From assembly GCF_024166365.1 (NCBI RefSeq), contig NC_064820.1, positions 57,761,501 to 57,825,500 of the forward strand: a DNA stretch of 64,000 bases. Direction: 5' to 3'. The position numbers and the translations under genes were made by a program. Below the pieces are notes generated by a model. That model saw nothing but the letters and a program-made list of their open reading frames with translations. It made no database searches and had not been told where the DNA came from. The first letter of the stretch is position 1. The number at the start of each line of letters is the position of its first letter. This DNA comes from Elephas maximus indicus. Its lineage: Eukaryota; Chordata; Mammalia; Proboscidea; Elephantidae. Shown here piece by piece: positions 1 through 11,350 of the stretch.

Positions 1-686
1 TCTCTCCACCGCACGGCTGAAATGGTTGGAGTTTGCCAGCAAGGGCCTATTCTCCCGAAATAGGCCCACACAGGTCCATGCAGAAGGGAGAGGTGCTCAA
101 AGTCCATGGACAGTTTATACCTGGACAGGAGCTGCTTCTGTCTTGAGCTCCCCTGGTTAATGGAGCTAGCAAATTATCTGTTCCCCCCAGTTGCAAATGT
201 TTTCCTTCCCCAAGGCTGGGAGGATGGCTCTAGGTGCTCACCAGGGTCTATCTCAGGCCCAGGTATTCAGCCACTGAAGCCGGCTTGGGGGTCGGGGGAG
301 GGGGCATGGTAAAATATACGCAAGTACTTAGCTTTTGCCAGGAGCACCGTTCTCCTCAGGCTCCGGAGGTGTGAGCAGGCTGTGTGGCTGGCTGCTTCTC
401 CCTGAGGAAACAGTGGTGGAGTGCTAGTACCAGCCTGCCACTGCTGCCACTGCTCTGGGAATGGTGCCTGAAGACTCCCGTGATTCAGGCCTGGTAAGTC
501 CTTTTCACTTCTGACAGCCTTTTCCTCCCCCTGCCTTCAGTTCGTTGTCTAAGCTTGCCTTTGATGCTCAAGGCTCCCAGCTTGTCACAAATATACTCGT
601 TTCACTTGTTTTTTTGGGTCTTTGTTGTAAAGAGGGCTAGACGGAAGCATCTGCCTATTCCACCATCTTGGCTCCGCCTCTCCAAG
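1..686 (-). mobile_element. L1 LINE 5' end (promoter/5' UTR), antisense, truncated by window edge
   Basis: Read on the minus strand, the element begins near 686 with the GGAGCCAAGATGG-type start typical of mammalian L1 5' UTRs and continues to the left edge. On the plus strand this is CCATCTTGG at 664-672, which matches the YY1-binding site at the start of many L1 promoters. The stretch is GC-richer than its flanks and has no meaningful reading frame; the 68-codon frame at 106-312 is noise. The ORFs would lie to the left of the window. The start differs from that of the L1 ending at 21301, so it is a different subfamily. Confidence 0.7.
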
Positions 687-892
687 ACTCTTTAAGAACC
701 ATATAAATGAAGTTGGCTTTTGAGGGAATTTCAAAGCCTTCCCACTGGGAAGCTAACTCTCAAACTAGGCCTCTTCTCTTCTTGTGCTGGGCCCTTCACA
801 AATCCTTCTGATCCTGGAAAAGCCCCCTTCAGACCCACTGTGTCAGAGGGAGAAAGGCGGGGCAGCCTGGGGGCGATTTTGTTGGCTCAAAA

Positions 893-1022
893 AAACCCAA
901 ACCTGTTACCATTGATTCTGGCTTATAGCAACCCTACAGGACAGAGTAGTACTGCACCATAGAGTTTCCAAAGAGCACCTGATGGATTTGAACTGCTCAC
1001 CTTTTGGTTAGCACCCATAGTT
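893..1022 (-). repeat. AfroSINE (short type), antisense
   Basis: The reverse complement carries the AfroSINE body (cue on the plus strand: acagagtagtactgcaccat) and ends in the GTTTGGGTTTT-like tail. The tRNA-derived head is diverged and partly lost at the right end. Confidence 0.8.
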
Positions 1023-1305
1023 CTCATCTCCAGGCCCATCCTGTTCATCCTCAGGTTTGGGCATTACTCTTGGCTCTCTGACATCTATGTAGCTGAAGAG
1101 GGAAGCTTCTTCACAGCTGCTGCTTCCAGCCCTGTTCTAGCTCCTTGCTTTGGGTTTTTGTGCTAGACAGCAGAGTTCTCTCCCAACTCTTTTTATGGTC
1201 TGTGAGGAGTCCAGGCATCAACAAGGTGCACTTCTCTCTAACCTCCCCTTACCAACGTGGCCACCCTATCAATTACCCTTCACAGTCACCACCATTGTAG
1301 CAGCC

Positions 1306-1790
1306 AGTGTCTGAGGAGGAAACAGATGGTACTTTCAAGTTAGGGTGATTCAAAGAAGGTTTATTTACAAACGAACCAATCACAAAGGAGTGAGCTGGGT
1401 ACAGGTGAACCACAGTGCTAGCACAGAAACCCAGGACTAGCAGCAATAGAGTTGTTACCACTCTGGGATGGATGAGACAAGGGGAGGCGGAGAATATTAG
1501 AACCTGGGAGAAGGGAGTCCTGGTGAGTCTGCCCCCTTAAAAGAAGTAGCGATGTTTGGTAAGGTATACAGCCATCCTGGGGAGATCTTGCAGAGGGAAC
1601 TGAGGAAATAAATACCCCAGGCTTACTCTCTTTTCTCCTCTGATCTCCTTCCAGGACCTCCCATTGGCTAAACCCAAATGGAAGTCAGAGAACCTGGAAG
1701 CATTTTGATGTAATCCCTACTAATCAGCTTTGAGGTAGAGAGCAGGATGGAGGAGCATACAGAAGATATTTGGCACCTCCAGTGCCTTAG
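1306..1790 (-). repeat. Ancient interspersed repeat (unnamed family A), antisense
   Basis: This stretch matches, in reverse complement, the sense copy at 30240-30660 and resembles the antisense copy at 62336-62960. Shared blocks include aggaaacagatggtac, ggtttatttacaaa, and a cattggctaaaccca/gaagtcagagaacctgg block near 1660-1705. The family looks old (roughly 70-75% between copies by eye). The exact Repbase name is not assigned. Confidence 0.5.
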
Positions 1791-3687
1791 CAGCTCATGA
1801 GGAAAGAAAACAAACAGGTACCTATTTTAGAAACTTTTTTAAAAAAAGTAAGCTGCTCATGTCCTGGTCACACTGTGTATCCTTTACTGCTACTGAGATT
1901 TTAGCTTCTCAGTCACATGGGGCAGCATCATTCATTCTCCCACATAATGATCTTCTTCTCCATGGCAGCTGAAAAATAATCGTTGCTTCATCTGCTGAAG
2001 CAAATTTTGGGGCTTTAGTCTAGAATTTTATCCCTTTCAGGACCGGATGATGTCCTTTCTAGAACCTCAGGTTCCAGTACCTCAGAGCAGGGGCCACGCT
2101 GTGCCTTCTGACTTACAAATTGCAACACTGATGTTGAGGCTCTGAAATCTTTCCTAGATCTGCCCTGTCTAGTCTCTGGTTCCTTCTTTTGGTTTACTCA
2201 TAGCTAGAGCTGACTTTCTTATGCCCATCTTCATAGTTCTGGTGGCATAGTAATGAGCCCTAGGTCTTTTCCAGTGGCCTTCTGATTCCAGAGAGGTGGC
2301 TCAGTTATCTGTATCCTCAGATTTCTGGGCCTTACCCAAATCAGTTCCTTCCAATGATGGCTTCAGCCTATGGGTTGGCAATGCTGAACTGTTTTCCTGC
2401 CAGCCCCCAATGCTGCCTTCTTTTCTTGGTACCACTGAATTAGCATTGGCAACAGTGAGAATTCACAGCCTGCTGTCTCATGCAGTGTGAGATTAGATTT
2501 CACAGTGCCCATAAATAGCGTCTGTTTGCTCCAGTATGCCCTGGTTTGTCAGGCCCCTTCCTATTGTTCCCTTATATACTGCCTTCTGCAACAGGTTTGC
2601 AAAACTTGCTTCCTTCTCTTTTTAATGTGTACGTAATGATTTTTCCATATCTTCAAATGATCTTAAGCAATTGCCCATGAACTGCAAGACATTAGCAATG
2701 TTGGACTGACCAATGAGGCCTAGTCTCTTTCTCTTCTCAGCAAGGCCACTCCAAGATTATAATGCTTAATCAAAGTGGATTTAACAACTCCCTGTCTTTG
2801 GAGGTGCTTTCAAAGCTTTATCATGTTTTCCACTACTACCAGCTGCAGGCAGTTTTCAGCTAACTAATCCACCCATTTCCTCCTGGTCTTTGAAGGCCCT
2901 GGAGCAAAGACAGGAATTTTCCAACTGTTGATAAATCCAGTGCTGACCATATTAAAACATCGCAGAGGCTAACATGACAAGAGATCTGCAGCACTCCGTA
3001 AGAACTTTGAAAATAAAACCTCAGATTTTCACTTTTGATTTCTGGCTTTGTTTGGGTTCCCCCCAAAACAGACTTTAAAACGAGAATTTGGATGCAGGTT
3101 ATTTGAGAAGTCATTCCAGGAAACATGGTGAAAGAAGGCAAGTAAGACAGGGAAAGAGAGAAAAAACAATAAAGGCTGCAGTAATGAGCCTTTGGGAAAT
3201 TAGGGTACAATCCTACTGAGGGCCTTCTGAGAAACCTTGTTGAATACATCTAAGATGGTCCCACTGAGGGATGGGGGAGTTGGGGTATTTATTTACAAAC
3301 TGCTGCCCTTCTTGGTTGAAGGTTGATATTGTGTGTTAAATCCCGTGCACCTCCGGCCAGCCCTGCATACAGGCTAGCATGTTCCCTTGGCCAGAGAATG
3401 CTCTCTGGGAGAGAGAAGAAGGAACCTTTCAGCACTTAAGGGAATTGTCTACAGGTGACTTCTGGGTTGGCACTGACTGCATTAGCAACTGTCTTCTTTC
3501 CAAGGAGCATGAACAGATATCCTTTTCTTAAAGCATAAACAGATATCCTTTTCTTACTGCTGTAAAAAAAAAAAAAAATGCTGTACAATTTAAAAATACA
3601 TAGTATGTTAATCTTTTGAAGCTTTGAAAATTTCCCCCCCCCACTTTTCCCATCAACTACTATTCATGACTATTCATGATGTAGGAT
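1791..3687. other. No gene; unassigned, probably decayed repeat sequence
   Basis: No frame shows a recognisable protein. The section around 3090-3280 reads like the 3' part of an old LTR-type repeat but could not be named. A 14-A run lies at about 3564-3577 and a C-rich run near 3634. Confidence 0.5.
3506..3556. repeat. 25-bp tandem duplication, two units
   Basis: Positions 3506-3530 and 3532-3556 are the same 25 bases with one difference (agcatgaacag versus agcataaacag), separated by one base. Confidence 0.9.
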
Positions 3688-3849
3688 CCAAACCCACCCA
3701 GTGCCGTCGAGTCAATTCCGACTCACAGAGACCCTACAGGACAGAGTAGAACTGCCCCATAGAGTTTCCAAGGAGCGCCTGGTGGATTTGAACTGCCAGC
3801 CCTTTGGTTAGCAGCTGTAGCACTTAACCACTATGCCACCAGGGTTTCC
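3688..3849 (-). repeat. AfroSINE (short type), antisense, with target-site duplication
   Basis: A complete antisense copy with tRNA-like head at the right and tail at the left. It is flanked by an exact 11-bp direct repeat TGATGTAGGAT at 3677-3687 and 3850-3860, which fixes both boundaries and shows retrotransposition. Confidence 0.93.
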
Positions 3850-3860
3850 TGATGTAGGAT

Positions 3861-5720
3861 AGGAAGAGAAAATACAATGAGGGTGCGGTGCAATGGGTTT
3901 CTTTTATGTGGCCTTTCTGGCCCTGAGTTTGCAATCCTCTCAATACAATTGGTCAGACTGCTATCTGCCAAAGCAGTTTGTTACTTGCATAAATGGCTTG
4001 CAATCTAACCAATAGGATTGGTTGCTTTATGAAAACTACACCTTGAAATTGGCAAACAGTCTTCCTATATAAGTGGCCAATCTTACAGACTTTTTTTTGG
4101 GACCTCCTGATCAATAACAGCCTGGGGAGGAGAGCATCTTTTAGACCCAGGGCCCCTGCTCTAAGAACCTCTTAGACCCAAATAAAAGAGCCGTAATACA
4201 GGTCAAAGGCTGTTAACACTGCGCTGGTAACACTGAGCTGATAACACTGAAGACCAAGAGAAACTGTGGCAGAGCCTGTGATGAGCGACCAGAGGCCCAG
4301 AAGGGGCCCATGGGCAAAGAGAGGCAAGTCAGCCCATGGAGCGAAGCTGGTCATCTCTGTAGAGGAGGTCACCAATTGAACTGGACACCCCAAAAAGGGC
4401 CCTTACATAGGCCCCCGGGCAGGGAGACATCAATGTGGGCCTATACCAGTTTGCCTTTGGTGGCGGCAGATGCCCCAGCTGGGCTGAGGGCTGTAACCCT
4501 AAGGCTGAGAGGAAGATGTTCCTAAATGGCGAGAGGGGGCCAGTTTCGAGCAGAGATTTGGGCATACACCATAGAGAATTGCTTGTAAAAATTTTGTCTT
4601 GACTATGGCTTTAGGGGACATCTAAGTCAATTGGCAAAATAAAATCTATGAAGAAAACATTCTGCATCCCACTTTGAAGTGTGGCATCTGGAGTCTTAAA
4701 CGCTAGCAAGTGGCCATCTAAGATGCATCAATGAGTCTCAACCCACCTGGATCAAAGGAGAATGAAGAACACCAAGCTCACAAGGTAATTATGAGCCCAA
4801 GACACAGAAAGGGCTACATGAGCTAGAGACTACATCATCCTGAGACCAGAAGAACTAGATGGTACCCAGCCACAACCGATGACTGCCCTGACAGGGAACA
4901 CAACAGAAAACCCCTGAGGAGCAGGAGAACAGTGGGATGCAGACCCCAAATTCTCATAAAAAGACCAGACTTAATGGTCTGACTGAGACTAGAAGGACCC
5001 CAGTGGTCAGGGTCCACAACCCTTCTGTTGGCCCAGGACAGGAACCATTCCCGAAGCGAACTTGTCAGACATGGATTGGACTGGACAATGGGTTGGAGAG
5101 GGATGCTGATGAGGAGTGAGCTACTTGCACCATGTGGACACTTGAGACTATGTTGGCATCTCCTGTCTGGGGGGAGATGGAAGGGTAGATGGGGTTAGAA
5201 ACTGGCAAAATGGTCACAAAAGGAGAGACTGGAAGGAGGGAGTGGGCTGACTCATGGGGGAGGGGAGTAAATGGGAGTATGTAGTAAGGTGTATATAAGT
5301 TTATATGTGAGAGACTGACTTGATTTGTAAACTTTCACTTAAAGCACAATAAAAATTATTAAAAAAAAAATTTGTCTTGAGAACTGTCCTAATACCAGCC
5401 TACATCTGGCACTGGCTCACGGCTGTCTTGAAGCTGTTGATTTAGAGCTGAACCAGTAAGCTTAGGGGCCAGAGCCGGCCAAGAAAAGCCACAGAGAGAG
5501 ACGGAGACATGGAGAATGAACACAGCCACACTGCACCTGACCTGAGCCAGTGGCACAACTGCTGACACACACACCTGCTGGCATTCGATCCATGGCATGC
5601 CCACCCAGTGACACAGAAATGGACATGGGTAATCTGGGAAAGGTAAGCAGGTCCCCTTTCAGACATAAGATGGTCCCTCTCTTATGATGCTAAGTGGGGT
5701 ACTTGTAGAAGTGGAGGCGA
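3861..5720 (+). mobile_element. Candidate endogenous-retrovirus LTR and leader, split by an L1
   Basis: This block is organised like a retroviral LTR: an inverted CCAAT/ATTGG pair at 4009-4013 and 4017-4021, a TATATAAG box at 4066-4073 and an AATAAA signal at 4181-4186. The sequence continues to 4602, is interrupted by the L1 at 4603-5370 and resumes at 5371-5720. No gag-like frame or primer-binding site was recognised and no second LTR is visible, so it is a solo LTR or a badly eroded provirus. The outer boundaries are estimates. An unrelated decayed promoter-like sequence is possible. Confidence 0.4.
4603..5370 (+). mobile_element. L1 3' end, 5'-truncated, sense
   Basis: Only the 3' UTR is present. 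It ends in aaagcacaataaaaatt followed by a poly(A) run, the same ending seen in sense at 36018 and in antisense at 45346 and 60730. A 10-bp TSD TTTGTCTTGA, preceded by A's on both sides, sits at 4593-4602 and 5371-5380. No coding sequence is present. Shared 3' UTR landmarks include the block ccagacttaatggtctgact near 4967. Confidence 0.92.
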
Positions 5721-7818
5721 CCAGTTCACCGCAAATCTGTTCCTGTTGTTTACTGTCTACTTTCTATAAATAATAATAATGACAATCAATTGCCAACACT
5801 TCGTAAAGTGTCTTTGTGTGTGACCCAACTGGATAGTAGAGTCCTAATCCTAGCAATCTCATGATTGCTTGGCATTTAGAGGCACAACCTATGTGTGCAT
5901 GTATGCACATACGCACACACACATAGATAAAGGAAAACCTTGACTTGCTGTCACCATGTATGAGTTTAGAATCTGTCTTCACAGTAAGTACTTGGCCCAT
6001 CACACATTGACTTTCCAGTGTTCTCAAATGATAGACTGCAGCAGGGTGGCACTAACAGAAAAATTGGGCTGATCATGTCCTCAAAAACTTCACCCCTTCT
6101 CCCAATGAACATTAGAAATAACTTGAGTCTTCAGAAAGAAAAAAAAAAAAAATTGAATTTCCTTCCCATTGAAAAGAAATTCTCTTTGAACTACTTGGTC
6201 AGAGGTACAAAATATCACCAGTGTGCTACTGGTTGAGTTATTGCTGATCCCATAGCCTCAAATTACATGAGTTATTTGCAACGACAGGGAAAGAAGCTTC
6301 TTTGTGGGGGAAGAGGATGGTTGGACAGGGATTACTACCTTTTCATTTCCCTGTTTTCCATCCCAACATCAAGGACTATGTCTGATGCCTATATTTAGGG
6401 GTGCTAAGTGGCAATTGAAGGAATTGTTTATGCTAGGAATTTTGAGTCTCTGGGTACAAGCGGTACTATCTCCAGCTTTAGAAGGCCCAATGTGGCACAG
6501 CTGGAAAGATGTTTTCTCTATTTCTGTGCTGTGGTGGGTAACACCATCTGGGGAGAAATAAAGACTGGAAGCCACATGGCCCCTTTCTCACATGGAGGGA
6601 TTTGTAGCTTTGGAACTTCAGTAGATCCCACCCTGGCCTGGGAGATAGTCACACAGGGACCTAGCAGCAGGGGCCACCTCCTTGAAATAGCTAGAAGGAG
6701 CAGACATCAACAGGAAGGGCAGAAGAGACTATTAGGAGGAACATCAGGAGGAAACCAGCCCACCACCACCCAAAGTTATTTTTGGCAGAGCCCAGGGGGT
6801 ATCGACTCAGTCCTATATGGGTAAGTGGGCACCAATGAGCCAGCCAAGTTGGGAATAAAGGCAACCTTGACAGCATAAGGATGAGGCCAGAATATGGAAG
6901 GCCTGGGACTTTTGGGTTATAATCAGAAAGCTGATATGTCTTTAGCAGCTCCACTAAATGAAAGTCAGAACATCTGTTTCTCTTTCTGTCGACTCTGGTT
7001 CTTCACTGCCTTTAGCACTCTCCAAATTTAGATCAGAGGAAGAAAAGAAATCAACTTCCAGCAAGCTGAAATAAATGGTCTCCTAGTGACTAATTCCCCT
7101 CTAAGCCTCAAGCTTAAGCAGTGGGTATCATATGTGAATGTGAATATCCTGTGTTGGATTGGCTCATTTGTGTGGGTTTGTTCAGCTGTACTGAGCTTCT
7201 GCCTTGTTTTCATGGGCCCTTTTCTCCTGCGCGCCAAATTTTAGGCAGTAGCTATAATTATGATGATTATTTATAGGAAGTGGTTATTAACCAACTTGTT
7301 CTATTTCATTACCACTTAAAAAAAAAACTTAAAAGAAATTAAGATGAAAGAAGATATAAGCCATACTTCTATTTAGAGGTTCTGAGCATACAGTAGTTCA
7401 TTTTTTTTTTTTTTTAACTTTTCTTCCTAGCCAGGAAATTGTTCTCCTTATTAGGCGCCATAAATTTCAATCCAAAAAAGCCTAGGTACTTACTCAGTCC
7501 ATTGTGCTGGACAGCATTTTCCTTTTGGTGTTTCAAGAGATGTCACTAGCTTCCCCACAAGGGCCCTATGGTTCATAAATAGTAATTAATGGGTTAATAA
7601 TGTTAAACAGGTTTGATTACTGCAGGACTTCTCAGAGACTTTAATATGCTCAGGTGTGTGGCCTGACTCCCAGGATAGGGGGATATGAATAGGCACCTCA
7701 TGGACAAATGAATTTGAGAAACTGCTGTACCTTGTGCAGGAGGCTCATGGTCTAGAATGGAATTCCGAAGAATGCTGCGTGTGACAGTCAAGGCAAAGCA
7801 CCATCCAGGCAGGTCTCC
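5721..7818. other. No gene; mostly unassigned sequence
   Basis: No coding region or clear repeat copy was recognised. A CA-rich stretch lies at 5905-5925 and a poly(T) run at 7400-7416. The 138-codon frame at 6408-6824 has no recognisable domain, no codon bias and overlapping frames on both strands, so it is treated as chance. Confidence 0.5.
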
Positions 7819-8221
7819 TGTCTTAGTTATCCAGTGTTGCTATAACAGAAATACCACAAATGGGTGGCTTTGACAAACAGAAATTTATTTTCTCACAGTT
7901 TATGAGGCTAGAAGTCTGAATTCAGGGCACCAGATCTAGGAGAAAGCTTTCTCTCTGTCGGCTCTGGGGGAAGGTCCTTGTTCCTTGGTTCCTTGGTGAT
8001 CTTCATGTAGCATGGCATCTATCTTTCCCCATCTCTGCTTCTGGCTTGCTTGTTTTAATGTCTTCTATATTTCAAAAGAGATCAATTGAAGACACATTCT
8101 ACACTAATGCTGTCTCATTAACATAACAAAGAAAATCCTTTCCCAAATGGAATTAGAACCATAGATATAGGGGTTAGGATTTACAACACATATTTTGGGG
8201 GGACACAATTCAATCCATAAC
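7819..8221 (-). mobile_element. MaLR/MLT1-like LTR, antisense
   Basis: The reverse complement starts TGTTATGGATTG and ends with the MaLR-style tail (GTGGTATTTCTGTTATAGCA, then CTAAGACA). The plus strand shows the mirror features tcttagttatccag at the left and acacaattcaatccataaca at the right. The same family occurs at 9648, 49588, 52472 and 61627. Confidence 0.75.
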
Positions 8222-9647
8222 ATCCTCTTTCAAGGAAAGACTTGCCACTCAGCTTCAGGGAACGTGATAGCAGGCAGTCAGCTCCTTCAGAATCTGCCCT
8301 AGCTGCAAAAAGCCACCTTTCCCTTCATGAGCAGCCCGCCAGGGACTGAGCAAGGTGGGTGTAAAACACCTGCCATCTCACCCAGCTCTGGTGGGCCATA
8401 CTTGCTACGGGGCTCCCCTGTGGGTGGGCCAAGGCTTTGTCAGTCCGCAGTCATTGTTTGGCTTCTCCTTCTGCTTCCTCCCTCTTCCCTTCACAGGTTT
8501 CCATCCCCAGTGAACATCTTGTGCTCTGTCTTAGCATCTGTTTTCATAAAACACAATTTGGGGGCATTACTTAGTTTAAAATATCTAAGATTACTACTGT
8601 ACTTTATGAATGAGGATTCTTACATATCAATTTTACTGACAAGAAGAATTAACATTTGGTAGAGATTTAAATTACTTGTTACCAAGCATTGGGTACATAG
8701 GGTATTTATAAATGGAATGCCTTCCATAATAAGCTGTTCATTTACTCTATTATCTAAGAGAAGTAATTAGATAGAACCAATGTTCCTATTTCAAAATACA
8801 TTTCAAGTTATAATATTACAAGGTCCAGTATATAAATACTTGTTGAGCTCAAGGTGGCTGAAGTGGTATACATATGTAACAATATATAACACAATAGTAT
8901 TGTTAATATTATTAAGTGAATAGAGCATATACAATCAAATGGAAACTCAGATTGACCATGAATCCCACTGGTTGAACTAAAGCAGGTTTAATTTGAAAAA
9001 GTTGAGAGTCTTAGAAATCTTTAAGGATGTTAAGGAAAATTCTAGACATTTTCAATAATAATTCTCTTTATGCTAACAATAATAATAATATACTGGTACT
9101 AAGAAGAAAATAATCAATTTGGATTATAAATAAAACAAAAAAGAGGAGAAAATGAGTTGAATAGACAGAAATTGAACTAATAGGGAGGGAATAAAAGAAA
9201 GATGTCTATAGCTGATACAATTCTACCCTGGGCACTTTAAGGATAGAACAAAAGAAGGGGAATCAAAACACTCAAAGTTACTGTTTAGGAAGTAAGGTGG
9301 TGATAGTAGAGAGACATGGGGGTCAGGCCATCCTCCTGAGTTCCACCAAGTAGCAGAGTTAGCAATAGACAGGGTTCTGATCTCAATAGGCTTGAGTGGG
9401 TGGAAGGGAAAGGCAGCATGCAAGCAGTCATTCATGGGTTTGGGGCATTCTAGTATACATAAATCAAGCATTGCGAATAAAGCCCAGTGAAAATGTTCCC
9501 CCTCTCCACCTGAGTGCTGGAGGGTACAGAACTGCTTGTCAAAGCTATTGGGCTTTATACCTTTTAATGATATGACGTACTAAAGAGAAATCATAGGGAA
9601 ATAACCATTTTCATTTATTTTATTATTCTATAGCTATTGTTATGGAT
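8222..9647. other. No gene; AT-rich unassigned sequence
   Basis: No supported coding sequence or repeat. A short AAT run is present at about 9075-9091. The 111-codon frame at 8327-8662 has no recognisable features. Confidence 0.5.
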
Positions 9648-9770
9648 TGAATTGTGTCCCTAAAAAGTATGTGCTATAAATCCTACTATTCCTGTGGTTA
9701 TCATCCCATTTGGGAACAGAGTTTTCTTTGTTATATTAATGAGTCAGTATTAGCGTAGGGTGTGTCTTAA

Positions 9771-10382
9771 CTCTTTGGTAATGCAATTATTTTCTGCTTT
9801 GAATTTTTTGTTGATATCATGAGTTTTCATTAATGGAAACATGCTGAATTATTGAATGCGTCTGAATTTTTGGTAGGTAGTATGGATTCTTTTTTTCTTA
9901 CCCCCTCCCACAAAACCAAAAAACCAAACCTGTTGCCGTTGAGTCCATTCTAACTCATAGTGACCCTACAGGACAGAGTAGAACTGCCCCACAGAGTTTC
10001 CAAGGGGTGCCTGGTAGATTTGAACTGCCAACTTTTTGGTTAGCAGCCATAACACTTAACCACTACAACACCAGGATTTCCCTAAGTGTTTAGTGGTACA
10101 TACGGAGACCACTAATTATACCCTAGAGGCTCCACTGGACTCTGTTGTTACATGCGTGTAACAAAAATTTTAAAAATTCTATTTTTCCTACCAAAAATGC
10201 AGACACTTCATACAATGCCCTGTAAAAGCAGTAATTTGGGCATAAGCTTGTTTCTTCAATTTCAGTCATAAAGGCCTCTGCCTTGTGGCAGCATGCACTG
10301 TCAGGGCTATGCCGTCTTCCCAATAAACTCCAGAAGCTGAAAAATTTCGTGGTTACTATATGTACTCCTGGGCATGAAAGGG
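9771..10382. mobile_element. piggyBac-like non-autonomous DNA transposon at a TTAA site
   Basis: The insert is bounded by TTAA at 9767-9770 and 10383-10386. Just inside are CTCTTTGGTAATGC (left) and, read inward from the right, CCCTTTCATGCCC, an imperfect terminal inverted repeat of the CCCTTT type seen in mammalian piggyBac relatives. Removing it restores gtgtcttaa + attaatctcttttgag, which aligns with gtgtcttaagcctatctcttttgag in the LTR at 61627. About 445 bp remain after subtracting the nested AfroSINE. No transposase frame is visible. Confidence 0.65.
9915..10082 (-). repeat. AfroSINE (short type), antisense, nested in the TTAA insertion
   Basis: Complete antisense copy with the usual body (gacagagtagaactgcccca) and decayed tRNA head at the right end. 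It is younger than both the LTR and the DNA transposon that contain it. Confidence 0.9.
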
Positions 10383-10667
10383 TTAAATTAATCTCTTTTG
10401 AGGTTTAAAAAGAGCAGATTAAGCAAAGCGCAAGAAAGCAGAGATAGGGGAAGATAGATGCCATACTACATGAAGATCATAAAGGGGCCAAGGAACAGAA
10501 GATGGAAAGAGACAAACAACTGACAGAGAGAAAGCCTTCCCCTAGAGCTGGCATCCCGAATTCAGACTTCTAACCTCCTAAACTGTAAGAAAATAAATTT
10601 CTGTTTGTTAAAGCCACCCATTTGTGATATTTCTGTTATAGCAACACTAGATAACTAAGATAGCTAT

Positions 10668-11151
10668 CTTTAATCATATTCTACCTTTTTATCGTAAGTT
10701 AAAAAATTTTTTTTTTTCACTTATAGTTTACATTTATTACATTCGTAGTATGTGTCAGACATTCTTCTAGCAATATACATGGGTTAACTCATTTAATTGG
10801 GCCTTCAAAGGGCTTGATGTCAGAAATATTCTCCCCTTCCCTAAGTCAAGACCTTTTCTTAAAGGGTTTCTTGTCTTTAGCTCAGAAAGGCCAGTTATGG
10901 TGTTAAAGTCTACTCTACAACATATGGATTGAAATATAGAAAACTAGGAAGGCTTGGGAAAGAGAAAACCCATTTTCAAAGGGGGATAGGCTGAATATCA
11001 TAGAAATAGGAAAGGTAGCCCATTTTCAAGGGCTGATAAGTGGAGGTCTGGCACAGAGGAGCAAGAGGAATCCATTTTCCAAGATGCGCAAGACATAGGC
11101 ATGAGGACAAATGCCAATTTTATGTCCTTAAATATATCTATATACATCCAT
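10668..11151. other. No gene; possible MIR fragment near 10730-10830
   Basis: The stretch ttattacattcgtagtatgt followed by a gttaactcatttaattg block resembles the 3' half of an antisense MIR. The rest is unassigned. Confidence 0.4.
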
Positions 11152-11350
11152 GGAGTCCCTGGTTGGTGCAACAGTTAAGCACTCCACTACTAACTAAAAA
11201 GTTAGTGATTTGAACCCACCCAGAAGCTCCTTGGAAGAAAGGTCGAACAATATACTTCTGAAAAGCCACAGCCATGAACACCTTATGGAGTGCAGTTGTA
11301 ACCTGTGACACTTGGGGTCACCATAAATTACAATTGACTCAGTGGCAGCT
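11152..11350 (+). repeat. AfroSINE (long type), sense
   Basis: This is the longer variant with an extra internal block between the tRNA-like head and the common tail (gaaggaaaggtc-like segment, here around 11230-11275), ending cagtggcagc. It is followed by a T run and a TA dinucleotide stretch at about 11365-11385. Confidence 0.75.

Larger units (their letters stand above)
9648..10662 (+). mobile_element. MaLR-like LTR, interrupted by a TTAA-flanked insertion
   Basis: The LTR starts at 9648 (tgttatggattgaattgtg) and ends at 10662 (gataactaagata), with a 5-bp TSD GCTAT at 9643-9647 and 10663-10667. The left part (9648-9770) and right part (10383-10662) join into the same sequence as the paralogous LTR at 61627. 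The intervening 612 bp are a separate insertion. Confidence 0.8.

Noticed and set aside
6408-6824. 138-codon open frame on the plus strand
   Set aside because: No recognisable domain, no conserved start context, competing frames on both strands, and no splice or promoter evidence.
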